A DNA stretch of 64,000 bases from DASQFQ01 sp963730115. Its GTDB lineage: Bacteria > Actinomycetota > Thermoleophilia > Solirubrobacterales > Solirubrobacteraceae. The notes under the pieces are model-generated. The model made no database searches. It was not told the origin of the DNA and saw only the letters and a program-made list of their open reading frames with translations. A program made the position numbers and the translations under genes. Below, in pieces: positions 53,614 through 61,683 of this stretch. Where the stretch lies: NCBI GenBank assembly GCA_963730115.1, contig CAVSQM010000012.1, positions 682,001 through 746,000 on the forward strand, read 5' to 3'. Numbering within the stretch: the stretch's first letter is position 1; every line of letters starts with the position of its first letter.

Positions 53614-54505
53614 GATACCCCCCGAGGCGACGGCGAGCGACAGCCACGGTGATGCGACGGAGGGCCTCCTCCGCGAGCTGGTCTCCCACCTGCGCGCGAA
53701 CCGGACGCAGCTGCGCGAGGAGTGGGCGCGCCGCATCTCGGAGGCGCAGCTGCTCACAGCGCTGACCCAGGAGGAGATCTTCAACGAGGCGACGTCGGTC
53801 TACGACAACTACGTCGAGGTGCTGGAGACGGGCTCGACCGAGGCGCTGCAGGACTACGCGCGCAACCTCTCCGAGCGCATCATCCCGCGCGGGGTCGAGG
53901 TCGACGAGGTCGTCAGCATCGTGCTCCTGCTGCGCGACGTGCTCGCGCGCTCGCTGTTCCAGAAGTACCAGTCCGACTTCGCTCTGCTCAACCGCGTGCT
54001 CGACGCCTACGAGCCGGCGGCCAACCGCATCTCCAACATCGTCGCCGGCAACTTCGTCGGCGAGCGCGAGCGCGTCATCCGCCAGCAGCAGGAGGCGATC
54101 CGGGAGCTCTCGACCCCGGTCCTCCAGGTCCGCGAGCGCCTGCTGATCCTCCCGATCATCGGCGTGCTCGACGGGCAGCGGGCCCGCCAGCTCACCGAGC
54201 AGCTGCTGCGCGGCATCCGCGCGAACCGCGCCAAGGTGGTCGTGATCGACATCACCGGCGTGCCGACGATCGACTCGACGGTGGCGAACCACCTCGTGCA
54301 GACGGTCGAGGCGTCGCGGCTGATGGGCGCCAGCGTGATCATCACCGGCCTCTCCTCCGACATCGCCCAGACGCTCGTCACGCTCGGCGTGGACCTCTCG
54401 AAGGTCAACGCGGTCGGCGATCTCCAGGGCGGCATCGAGGAGGCGGAGCGGCTGCTCGGCTACGAGGTCACGCAGGGCGACTACCTCCCGACCGAGGCCC
54501 GCTAG
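53606..54505 (+). CDS. rsbR: Stressosome scaffold protein RsbR
   Basis: 299 residues. N-terminal helical sensor domain of the non-haem globin type (about 20-170), a linker, and a C-terminal STAS domain with V-V-V-I-D-I-T-G-V-P-T-I-D-S-T-V-A-N-H, where Ser/Thr after I-D matches the phosphorylated Thr205 of the Bacillus protein. The other Bacillus site (Thr171) is replaced in V-L-D-G-Q-R. Builds the stressosome with RsbS. Confidence 0.9.
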   Translation: MAEIPPEATASDSHGDATEGLLRELVSHLRANRTQLREEWARRISEAQLLTALTQEEIFNEATSVYDNYVEVLETGSTEALQDYARNLSERIIPRGVEVDEVVSIVLLLRDVLARSLFQKYQSDFALLNRVLDAYEPAANRISNIVAGNFVGERERVIRQQQEAIRELSTPVLQVRERLLILPIIGVLDGQRARQLTEQLLRGIRANRAKVVVIDITGVPTIDSTVANHLVQTVEASRLMGASVIITGLSSDIAQTLVTLGVDLSKVNAVGDLQGGIEEAERLLGYEVTQGDYLPTEAR

Positions 54506-54880
54506 TTGGCCGTCCCGATCCTCAAGCAGGGCCCGGTCCTGATCGCGTCGATCCAGACCGCGCTGACGGACACCGACGTCCTGCAGCTGCGCGAGGACGT
54601 GATGGGCCAGGTGACCCGCCACCGGTCGCGCGGGATCATCGTCGACGTCACGGCGCTCGACGTCATGGACTCGTTCGTCTCCCGCTCGCTCCGCGGGATC
54701 GCGCACATGACCCGCCTGCGCGGGGCCGAGACGGTGATCGTCGGGATCCAGCCCGAGGTCGCGTTCGCGATGGTCCAGCTCGGCATGCAGTTCGAGGACG
54801 TGCAGACCGCGCTCGACCTCGAGGAGGGGCTGGCGCTCCTGCAGTCCCAGCTGAAGGAGCCGCTCGCAGGTGGAGACTGA
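54506..54880 (+). CDS. rsbS: Stressosome STAS protein RsbS
   Basis: 124 residues, TTG start directly after the rsbR stop. Single STAS domain. M-D-S-F-V-S-R keeps the Ser that RsbT phosphorylates (Ser56 here, Ser59 in Bacillus). Holds RsbT until stress. Overlaps rsbT by 11 bases. Confidence 0.92.
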   Translation: MAVPILKQGPVLIASIQTALTDTDVLQLREDVMGQVTRHRSRGIIVDVTALDVMDSFVSRSLRGIAHMTRLRGAETVIVGIQPEVAFAMVQLGMQFEDVQTALDLEEGLALLQSQLKEPLAGGD

Positions 54881-55301
54881 GAGCCGGATCGCCATCGAGT
54901 CCGACGCCGACGTCGTGACCGCGCGCCAGCGTGCGCGCGAGCTCGCCGGCGAGCTGGAGCTGAGCTCGACCGACCAGACGCTGCTCGCCACCGCGATCTC
55001 CGAGGTGGCCCGCAACATCACGACCTACGCGACCCGCGGCGAGGTGACGCTGCGGATCGTGCGCGACGGCGACGGCCGCGAGGGCATCGAAGTGGTCGCG
55101 GCCGACAACGGCCCGGGCATCGAGGACATCGAGCGCGCGCTGCAGGATGGCTACACCACCGGCGGGGGACTTGGACTCGGGCTGCCGGGAGCGCGCCGGC
55201 TGGTCGACGAGTTCGAGATCGAGAGCGCACCGAGGCAGGGCACGACGGTGCGGCTCGTCAAATGGTCCCGGGCCGCCGATCGGGGCGTGCGTGTGTTCTG
55301 A
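54870..55301 (+). CDS. rsbT: Stressosome serine kinase RsbT
   Basis: 143 residues, GTG start. GHKL kinase with N-box E-V-A-R-N-I, A-D-N-G-P-G-I and G-G-G-L-G-L-G-L-P-G motifs. Phosphorylates RsbS and RsbR and, once free, activates an RsbU-type phosphatase. Its 3' end overlaps rsbX by 11 bases. Confidence 0.93.
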   Translation: METESRIAIESDADVVTARQRARELAGELELSSTDQTLLATAISEVARNITTYATRGEVTLRIVRDGDGREGIEVVAADNGPGIEDIERALQDGYTTGGGLGLGLPGARRLVDEFEIESAPRQGTTVRLVKWSRAADRGVRVF

Positions 55302-55911
55302 CGCCGGCTGGCCTGCCGCGCTCGAGCGCGGCGAGGCGGGCGAGCCGCTCGCCGGCCAGGAGCGGTCGGGCGACCTCGCGGTCTGGGCGCCCTACGAGGG
55401 CGGCGCGCTCGTGGCGGTCATCGACGGGCTCGGCCACGGCGGAGCGGCCGCGGACGCCGCCGAGGCGGCGGCCGTCGAGCTGCGGGCCCACGCGGGCGAG
55501 CCGCCGGAGCAGACGCTCAAGCGCTGCCACCAGGCGCTGCGCTCGACGCGCGGCGTCGTGGCGACGATGGCGTGGTTCGACCTCGCGACCGGCGGGCTGA
55601 CCTGGACGGGCATCGGCAACGTCGAGGGCCGCCTCGTGCGGGCCGACCGCCAGCGCGGAGACTCCGACGACTCCCCCACCCTGTTCGGCGGCGTGCTCGG
55701 GTGGTCGCTGCCGGCGGTGAAGCTCGTCCGGACCACGCTGGCGCCCGGCGACTGCGTGGTCATGGCCACCGACGGCGTGGCGGCCGACTTCGGCTCGTCG
55801 CTCCAGCCGGGCGTGCCGGCGCAGGAGCAGGCGCAGCGCGTGTTCGCGTCGCACACGCGTGGGTCGGACGACGCGCTTGTCGTGGCGGTGCGGTGGATGC
55901 CGTCTGCGTGA
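55291..55911 (+). CDS. rsbX: Stressosome phosphatase RsbX-like
   Basis: 206 residues from GTG-55291, chosen because it gives the standard overlap with rsbT. PP2C domain with I-D-G-L-G-H-G, G-N-V-E and A-T-D-G-V and the closing D-D-A-L-V-V-A-V. RsbX resets the stressosome by removing phosphate from RsbS and RsbR. No sigB, rsbV or rsbW follows; the output gene must be elsewhere or the pathway ends differently. Confidence 0.87.
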   Translation: MCSDAGWPAALERGEAGEPLAGQERSGDLAVWAPYEGGALVAVIDGLGHGGAAADAAEAAAVELRAHAGEPPEQTLKRCHQALRSTRGVVATMAWFDLATGGLTWTGIGNVEGRLVRADRQRGDSDDSPTLFGGVLGWSLPAVKLVRTTLAPGDCVVMATDGVAADFGSSLQPGVPAQEQAQRVFASHTRGSDDALVVAVRWMPSA

Positions 55912-55982
55912 CGTCCGCGGCTTCACCGGCGCACGTCAACGGCTGGCTGGGTAGGAAGGCGGGTTCGGCCGCCGTGGCGGGC

Positions 55983-56029
55983 AAGTTTGTTGCGTTGATC
56001 CCGCATAGCGGGACCAACGTGGACAACTT
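55983..56029. repeat. 47-base imperfect palindrome downstream of rsbX
   Basis: AAGTT-N5-CGTTG-A-TCCCGC, ATA loop, then GCGGGA-C-CAACG-N5-AACTT: 22-base arms with one mismatch in the inner 12 bases and an unmatched 5-base block. Could end the rsb transcript or the convergent CBS transcript, or be an element like the repeats at 14 kb, which also have a CATA-like loop. Confidence 0.6.
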
Positions 56030-56096
56030 GGCCATCCGCACCCCGACCCTCCACTCAATGCGGGCCGTTGACGTTCGCCGAAACGGCCGCGAACGC

Positions 56097-56516
56097 CTAT
56101 GAAGACGCCACCATCGGCGACTGCGGCACCTCACAGCTGGCGCCGTCGTCGGTCCAGCAGCGCACGATGTCGCGGACCGAGAGCACGCCGGTCGCCTCGC
56201 CCTCGTCGATCACGATCAGGTGGCGGAAGCCGCCCCGCACCATCGCCGCGGCGCCCTGCTCGAGCGACCAGTCGGGGCCGGCGAACACGAGCTCGGAGGT
56301 GAGGTGGTCGGCGACGATCTCGGTGTCGGGGTCCTCGCCGTCGCCGATGGAGAGGAGGATGTCGCGCTCGGTGAGGATGCCGAGGCCGGGCGCGTCGGGG
56401 TCGAGCACGACGGCCGCGCCGACGCGGCGGTCGGCCATGGAGTGTGCTGCCTGGCGCAACGTGTGGTTCGGTCCCACCGTCAGCACCATCGTGCTCATGC
56501 CGTCCCGCACCCGCAT
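56097..56516 (-). CDS. Two-CBS-domain protein
   Basis: 139 residues with two CBS motifs: T-L-R-Q-A-A-H-S-M ... G-I-L-T-E-R-D-I-L and S-L-E-Q-G-A-A-A-M ... G-V-L-S-V-R-D-I-V. Such free CBS pairs bind adenylates and report energy state. Located between the stressosome and the caa3 oxidase, divergent from the AraC-type regulator. Confidence 0.9.
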   Translation of the reverse strand: MRVRDGMSTMVLTVGPNHTLRQAAHSMADRRVGAAVVLDPDAPGLGILTERDILLSIGDGEDPDTEIVADHLTSELVFAGPDWSLEQGAAAMVRGGFRHLIVIDEGEATGVLSVRDIVRCWTDDGASCEVPQSPMVASS

Positions 56517-56594
56517 CTCGACCCTCTCCCCGTCCGCCTGCTTGCAACGATTGCCGCAATGTTATCGTCCGGACAGGCGGGGCGTGGTGCGATG

Positions 56595-56606
56595 GGAAGC
56601 GCTTCC
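56595..56606. promoter_or_regulatory. Perfect 12-bp palindrome, LacI-type operator look
   Basis: GGAAGCGCTTCC in the gap between the CBS gene and the AraC-type gene, 38 bases before GTG-56645. The central CG with GAAGCGCTTC arms is like operators of LacI-family repressors. No LacI gene is in the window; the neighbouring regulator could bind it instead. A second small palindrome ATTGC-C-GCAAT lies at 56550-56560. Confidence 0.4.
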
Positions 56607-56644
56607 ACTTTGATCCAGTTGGCGCGTGGGGACGTATTCCCTAT

Positions 56645-57028
56645 GTGCCTATTCAACGCCCCGCCACCGTGCAGCTGCGCACCAGCCTGTTCGAGGACGC
56701 CGTCGCGATCGTCGAGCAGGAGTTCGCCAGCGACCTCTCCCTCGACGACATCGCCCGCCGGGTGGCATCGTCGCGGCGCCAACTTCAGCGCGCCTACGCC
56801 GAGATCGGCGACACCACGTTCCGCGAGCACCTGACCCGCGTGCGCATGCAGCGCGCCGCCGAGTTGCTGGCCCGCCGCGGCATGACGGTGCGCGAGGTCG
56901 CGCGCCGCGTCGGCTATCGCCAGCCGGCCCAGTTCGCCAAGGCGTTCCGCCGGTACCAGGGTCAGGCGCCGTCCGCGTTCCGCTCCAGCGGAGCGGGCGC
57001 GGGCAACAGCCTGGCCCACGCCGCCTAG
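56645..57028 (+). CDS. Stand-alone AraC-type DNA-binding protein
   Basis: 127 residues, GTG start: little more than the two helix-turn-helix units of AraC/XylS (S-L-D-D-I-A-R-R-V-A-S-S-R-R-Q-L-Q-R and M-T-V-R-E-V-A-R-R-V-G-Y-R-Q-P-A-Q-F-A-K). No ligand domain, so it may act by amount rather than by an effector, as with SoxS/MarA. It lies 44 bases ahead of the caa3 locus, and could control it. Confidence 0.85.
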   Translation: MPIQRPATVQLRTSLFEDAVAIVEQEFASDLSLDDIARRVASSRRQLQRAYAEIGDTTFREHLTRVRMQRAAELLARRGMTVREVARRVGYRQPAQFAKAFRRYQGQAPSAFRSSGAGAGNSLAHAA

Positions 57029-57072
57029 TCGCCGCCGCCTCCGTCGCTCGGGTTGCATAGGATGCCGCCCGA

Positions 57073-58143
57073 ATGGGCCAGGAGAGGCAAGCTCGGACCC
57101 ACGTTCTGCCACTGCTGGCGATCGGGGTCATCACATCGGTCTGCGGTGTCGCCCTCGGGCTGCTGATCAACTGGTTCCCGGTCTCGGCCTCCGAGGAGGC
57201 CAAGGACATCGACACGCTGTGGGACGTCCTCCTGATCGCCTCCGTCCCGGTCTTCGTGCTCGTCGAGACGGTCGTGCTCTACAGCGTCTGGCGCTGGCGC
57301 ATGCGCCCCGGCGAGGAGCTGATGGACGGCCCGCCGATCCACGGCAACACGCGGCTCGAGGTGATCTGGACCGCCGTCCCCGCGATCCTGCTCGTGGCGC
57401 TCTGCTCCTACGCCTACGTCGTCCTGCGCGACATCGAGGAGGCCGACGCCTCCGCGATGAAGGTCCGCGTCGTGGGCGAGCAGTTCACCTGGACGTTCTT
57501 CTACGCCGGCCCCGGCGGCCGCGAGATCGCGTCGAGCCAGCTCTACGTGCCGGAGGGCAAGCAGATCAAGTTCGACGTCCAGTCGAAAGACGTGCTGCAC
57601 GACTTCTGGGTCCCGGCCTGGCGTCAGAAGATCGACGCCGTGCCCGGCATCACCACCAGCTTCCGGGTCACCCCGAACCGGCGCGGGACCTACCCCGTCG
57701 TCTGCGCCGAGCTCTGCGGCCTCGGCCACTCCGTGATGCGCCAGAGCGCGCACGTCGTCTCGCCCGACAAGTTCGAGCAGTGGCTCGAGGACAGGCGGGC
57801 GCGGGCCGAAGGTGGCGGCGGAGGCGGAGGCGGCGGCGAGGAGGAGCAGGCCGGCGGCGCCGCGCCCGACGGCAAGACGCTCTTCGCGAGCGGCTCACAG
57901 CCCGCCTGCGGCTCCTGCCACACGCTGGCCGACGCCGGCACCGACGCGACGATCGGCCCGGATCTCGACGAGGTCCTGAAGGGCAAGGACGCCGCCTTCA
58001 TCCAGGAGTCGATCGAGAAGCCGGGGGACGACGTCGCACAGGGCTACCAGGATGGGATCATGCCCACCAACTACGGCGACACCCTCTCGCCGGAGGAGAT
58101 CAAGGCGTTGACCGACTACCTTGTCGAGGTCGCGTCAAAGTGA
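57073..58143 (+). CDS. ctaC: Cytochrome c oxidase subunit II fused to cytochrome c (caa3 type)
   Basis: 356 residues, ATG start. Two membrane helices, I-H-G-N-T-R-L-E-V-I-W-T, F-T-W-T-F-F-Y aromatic patch, CuA site in V-L-H-D-F-W-V-P and C-A-E-L-C-G-L-G-H-S-V-M, then a Gly-rich linker (nine Gly) and a C-terminal cytochrome c with C-G-S-C-H and a later Met in G-I-M-P-T-N-Y. The fused cytochrome lets the enzyme take electrons without a soluble carrier. Confidence 0.94.
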   Translation: MGQERQARTHVLPLLAIGVITSVCGVALGLLINWFPVSASEEAKDIDTLWDVLLIASVPVFVLVETVVLYSVWRWRMRPGEELMDGPPIHGNTRLEVIWTAVPAILLVALCSYAYVVLRDIEEADASAMKVRVVGEQFTWTFFYAGPGGREIASSQLYVPEGKQIKFDVQSKDVLHDFWVPAWRQKIDAVPGITTSFRVTPNRRGTYPVVCAELCGLGHSVMRQSAHVVSPDKFEQWLEDRRARAEGGGGGGGGGEEEQAGGAAPDGKTLFASGSQPACGSCHTLADAGTDATIGPDLDEVLKGKDAAFIQESIEKPGDDVAQGYQDGIMPTNYGDTLSPEEIKALTDYLVEVASK

Positions 58144-58156
58144 GGATCGGAGGCTG

Positions 58157-60100
58157 ATGGCGGCGAGGATGCGAGCACCGGGATTGATTCGCGCAGGCGA
58201 GTTCACGCTGCTCGGCGTGCTCTTCTCGCTCGTGCTGATCACGGTGGTCCGCGCCGCGTACGGCTTCTCGAACCCGTTCGAAGGCGCCGACGGCTGGGAC
58301 GAGCGGTTCCAGAACGCCGTCCTGACCGTCTCGCTGATCGCCTCGCCGCTGTTCTTCCTCGTCGGCCTCGGCGCCTTCGACTACTGGTTCTACTGGGCGT
58401 CGGGCAAGCCGACCCGGCCCGAGGACCACTCCTCGCACGGCGCCCACACGTGGAAGGACTACTTCCGCGTGAACACCGACCACAAGGTGATCGGCATCCA
58501 GTACGTCGTCACCTCGTTCTTCTTCATGCTGGTCGGCGGCCTGCTGGCGATGCTGGTGAGGGCGGAGCTCGCGGCGCCGGGCGCCCAGTTCGTCGACGCC
58601 AACGCCTACAACGGCCTCTTCAGCGTCCACGCGTCGCTGATGATCTTCCTGTTCATCATCCCCGTCTTCGCGGGGCTGGCGAACTTCGTGCTGCCGCTGA
58701 TGATCGGCGCGCCGGACATGGCGTTCCCGCGCCTGAACGCGCTGTCGTTCTGGATGCTGCCGCTGGGCGGCCTGATGATGACCGCGTCGTTCCTCGCCCC
58801 CGGCGGCTCGTTCGCCACCGGCTGGACCGCCTACGCGCCGCTCTCGACCGAGGTGCCGATCGGCCAGCTGTTCTTCACCATCGGCGTGCAGTTCGCGGGC
58901 GCGTCATCGATCGCCACCGCGCTGAACTTCCTCGTGACGATCATCACCATGCGCGCGCCCGGCATGAGCTTCTGGCGCATGCCGCTGCTGGTGTGGGCGA
59001 ACTTCTCGACCTCGCTGCTGGTCGTCATCGCCACCCCGTTCGTGGCCGCCTCGCAGTTCTTCGTCCTGCTCGACTACGCGCTGCACTTCAACTTCTTCAA
59101 CGCCGACCGGGGCGGCGACGTGCTGATGTACCAGCACGTCTTCTGGTTCTACTCCCACCCGGCGGTCTACATCATGATGCTGCCGGGCTTCGGGATCGTC
59201 TCCGAGGTGCTGTCGGTGAAGGCGCGCAAGCCGATCTTCGGCTACCGCATGATGGCCTTCTCGCTGCTCGCGATCGTGCTCCTGGGCTTCACGGTGTGGG
59301 CGCACCACATGTTCGTCTCGGGCATGCAGAGCTGGATCCGCATCCCGATGATGGTCACCACCGCGATCATCGCCGTCCCGACCGGGATCAAGATCTTCTC
59401 CTGGCTGGCGACGCTGTGGCGCGGCGTGCTGCACCTCGACACGCCGATGCTGTTCGTGCTCGGCTTCCTGACCATGTTCACGCTCGGCGGGATCTCGGGC
59501 GTGATGCTGGCGATGGTGCCGCTGACCATCCACGTCTCCGACACCTACTTCATCGTCGCCCACATCCACTACGTGCTGTTCGGCGGCTCGCTGTTCACGA
59601 TCTACGCCGGCGTCTACTTCTGGTTCCCGAAGATGACGGGGCGAATGTACGACGAGACGCTGGGCAAGATCCACTTCTGGATGACGTTCATCGGCTTCAA
59701 CCTGACGTTCGGGCCGATGCACCTGATCGGCGTCCAGGGCATGCCGCGGCGCGTCGCCGACTACTCGGAGCAGTTCGCGAGCTGGAACCTGTTCATCTCG
59801 CTCGCGAGCTTCGCGCTCGGGATCTCGACGCTGATCTTCGTCTACAACGTCGTCTCCTCCTGGAAGGGCGGCGCGCGCGCCGAGGCCAACCCGTGGCGCT
59901 CGCTGACGCTCGAGTGGCAGGTCTCCTCCCCGCCGCCGATCTTCAACTTCGACAACGTCCCGACCGTGGTCGGCGGCCCGTACGAGTACGGCGTCCCGGG
60001 CGCGGTGCACGGCATCTTCCGGCCCGCCGAGGAGGAGCGACCAGCCGAGCCACAAGCGGTGCCGGCCGGTGAGTCCGAGTCCGGCAGGAGCGACGAGTGA
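58157..60100 (+). CDS. ctaD: Cytochrome c oxidase subunit I, A2-type
   Basis: 647 residues, ATG-58157 after GGAGG. An extra two-helix N-terminal part (residues 10-80) comes before the standard core. Haem ligand in F-S-V-H-A-S-L-M, Y-S-H-P-A-V-Y-I in place of G-H-P-E-V (the A2 mark: Tyr-Ser take over from Glu in the D-channel), W-A-H-H-M-F, T-G-I-K-I-F and V-A-H-I-H-Y-V-L-F-G-G. Oxygen-reducing proton pump of the caa3 complex. Confidence 0.94.
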   Translation: MAARMRAPGLIRAGEFTLLGVLFSLVLITVVRAAYGFSNPFEGADGWDERFQNAVLTVSLIASPLFFLVGLGAFDYWFYWASGKPTRPEDHSSHGAHTWKDYFRVNTDHKVIGIQYVVTSFFFMLVGGLLAMLVRAELAAPGAQFVDANAYNGLFSVHASLMIFLFIIPVFAGLANFVLPLMIGAPDMAFPRLNALSFWMLPLGGLMMTASFLAPGGSFATGWTAYAPLSTEVPIGQLFFTIGVQFAGASSIATALNFLVTIITMRAPGMSFWRMPLLVWANFSTSLLVVIATPFVAASQFFVLLDYALHFNFFNADRGGDVLMYQHVFWFYSHPAVYIMMLPGFGIVSEVLSVKARKPIFGYRMMAFSLLAIVLLGFTVWAHHMFVSGMQSWIRIPMMVTTAIIAVPTGIKIFSWLATLWRGVLHLDTPMLFVLGFLTMFTLGGISGVMLAMVPLTIHVSDTYFIVAHIHYVLFGGSLFTIYAGVYFWFPKMTGRMYDETLGKIHFWMTFIGFNLTFGPMHLIGVQGMPRRVADYSEQFASWNLFISLASFALGISTLIFVYNVVSSWKGGARAEANPWRSLTLEWQVSSPPPIFNFDNVPTVVGGPYEYGVPGAVHGIFRPAEEERPAEPQAVPAGESESGRSDE

Positions 60101-60921
60101 TGGCCGACATCCTCGTCCTCGCCAACGAGACGATCGGCGGCAAGGAGCTGCTCGACGCCATCCGCGACCGCGCCGCCGAGGGCGACGCGCGCTTCCATGT
60201 CGTCGTGCCGCAGAGCCGTCCGCGCCACGGCAACGTCATCTATGACGAGGCGGTGCGCGACTCCGCCCAGGTGCGGGTCGACCTCGCGCTCGCGTTCATG
60301 AAGGACGAGGGCATCGAGGGCACCGGCGAGGTCGGCGACGCCGACCCCTTCAACGCCGCCACGGACGCCATCGGCGCCCACGGGATCGACGAGATCATCA
60401 TCTCGACGCTGCCCGCGGTGACGTCCGGCTGGCTGCGGCGCGACCTGCCCGAGCGGCTCGAGAACGAGACCGACCTCCCGGTCAGGCACATCGTGGTCGA
60501 CGTCGACTCCGAGGGCCTGCCGTTCGACGTCACGCTCGTGCTCGCCAACCAGACCGCGGCCGGCGGCGAGCTCGTCAAGCATCTCGAGAAGCTCGCGGGC
60601 GAGGGCCCGCGCCGCTTCATCGTGGTCGTGCCCCAGGACTCCGGCGACGGCCGCGCCGTCACCGCCGCGCGCGACCGCCTGAACACGCTGCTCGAGTCGC
60701 TGCGGTCCGAGAAGATCGTGGTGGCCGGGATGATCGGCGACCCCGACCCCTACACGGCGGCCATGAACGCGCTGCAGTACTTCCACATCTCCGAGGTCGT
60801 CGTCTCCACGCTGCCGTCGAACCGCTCGGCGTGGGTGGAGAAGGGCCTGATCGAGAAGCTCCAGCGCGAGGGCGGCAAGCCCGTCGAGCACATCGAGGCC
60901 AAGGACGAGGTGACCGCCTGA
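60100..60921 (+). CDS. Tandem universal-stress-like protein inside the caa3 operon
   Basis: 273 residues made of two similar halves, each beginning with a strand-Asn motif (D-I-L-V-L-A-N-E-T and D-V-T-L-V-L-A-N-Q-T), R-F-x-V-V-V-P-Q, G-x-x-G-D-x-D-P and E-I-I-I-S-T-L-P / E-V-V-V-S-T-L-P. The layout is that of a UspA-type nucleotide-binding fold doubled. It shares TGATG with ctaD and ctaE on either side, so it is made with the oxidase. Function unknown. Confidence 0.75.
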   Translation: MADILVLANETIGGKELLDAIRDRAAEGDARFHVVVPQSRPRHGNVIYDEAVRDSAQVRVDLALAFMKDEGIEGTGEVGDADPFNAATDAIGAHGIDEIIISTLPAVTSGWLRRDLPERLENETDLPVRHIVVDVDSEGLPFDVTLVLANQTAAGGELVKHLEKLAGEGPRRFIVVVPQDSGDGRAVTAARDRLNTLLESLRSEKIVVAGMIGDPDPYTAAMNALQYFHISEVVVSTLPSNRSAWVEKGLIEKLQREGGKPVEHIEAKDEVTA

Positions 60922-61553
60922 TGGAGGCCGCCTCCGTCGCCGGGACGCACGGCAGCCACGCCGGCGTCCACGACGAGCACCATCACGGGCCGCCCGAGGC
61001 CAACCGCTCCTCGCGGGTCGAGCCGCAGCTGCTCGGCATGCTGCTTTTCATCATCTCCGAGGTGATGGTCTTCGGGGCCTTCTTCACGGCCTACTTCTTC
61101 ATCCGGGTCGTGGCCGCGGACCCGTGGCCGGCCCCGGGCGAGGAGCTCCCGAAGCTGATCGCGGGCGTCAACACCGCGATCCTGCTGTCGTCGTCGTTCA
61201 CCATGCACTGGGCGCTCGAGTCGGCCAAGGCCAACAACCGCTTCGGGTTGCAGGCGGGCATCCTCACCACGTTCCTGCTCGGCGCGACGTTCCTCTTCAT
61301 CCAGATCAACGAGTACGTGCACATCGGCTTCGCGCCGCAGGACAACGCGCAGGGGTCGATCTTCTACGGCCTGACCGGCCTCCACGGCGCCCACGTCGCG
61401 GTCGGCCTGACGCTGCTCGCGTTCACGACGATCCGGGCGTTCCGGGGCCACTTCACGCCCGAGGAGCACCGCGGCGTCGAGGTGCCGGGCATCTACTGGC
61501 ACTTCGTCGACGTGATGTGGATCGTCGTCTACACGACCGTCTACATCATCTAG
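60921..61553 (+). CDS. ctaE: Cytochrome c oxidase subunit III
   Basis: 210 residues with a His-rich N-terminus and five membrane helices (the short actinobacterial/caa3 form). Signatures: F-I-I-S-E-V-M-V-F-G-A-F-F, G-L-H-G-A-H-V-A-V-G, and the end Y-W-H-F-V-D-V-M-W-I-V-V-Y. Supports the stability of subunit I. Overlaps the Usp-like gene by 1 base. Confidence 0.94.
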   Translation: MEAASVAGTHGSHAGVHDEHHHGPPEANRSSRVEPQLLGMLLFIISEVMVFGAFFTAYFFIRVVAADPWPAPGEELPKLIAGVNTAILLSSSFTMHWALESAKANNRFGLQAGILTTFLLGATFLFIQINEYVHIGFAPQDNAQGSIFYGLTGLHGAHVAVGLTLLAFTTIRAFRGHFTPEEHRGVEVPGIYWHFVDVMWIVVYTTVYII

Positions 61554-61557
61554 CGCC

Positions 61558-61668
61558 GTGCTCAACCCGCTCCGCTCCGAAGCGGAGGCGTTCCGCTTCC
61601 TGATCTACGTGCTCGTGGTCATGGCCGTGATCGCCGGGCTCGTGCTGCTGGTCCGCGCACTCTTCTAG
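61558..61668 (+). CDS. 36-residue single-helix membrane protein of the caa3 locus
   Basis: GTG start 4 bases after ctaE. Polar N-terminus (M-L-N-P-L-R-S-E-A-E-A-F-R) then a helix (F-L-I-Y-V-L-V-V-M-A-V-I-A-G-L-V-L-L-V). Same length and place as the small protein of the first oxidase, but no clear sequence likeness. Probably a small oxidase subunit. Confidence 0.7.
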   Translation: MLNPLRSEAEAFRFLIYVLVVMAVIAGLVLLVRALF

Positions 61669-61683
61669 CGCCACACTACGGGC

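Noticed and set aside
57805..57860. Possible simple repeat (GGCGGCGGAGGCGGAGG)
   Set aside because: It encodes the Gly-rich linker between the CuA and cytochrome c domains and is explained as a hinge.
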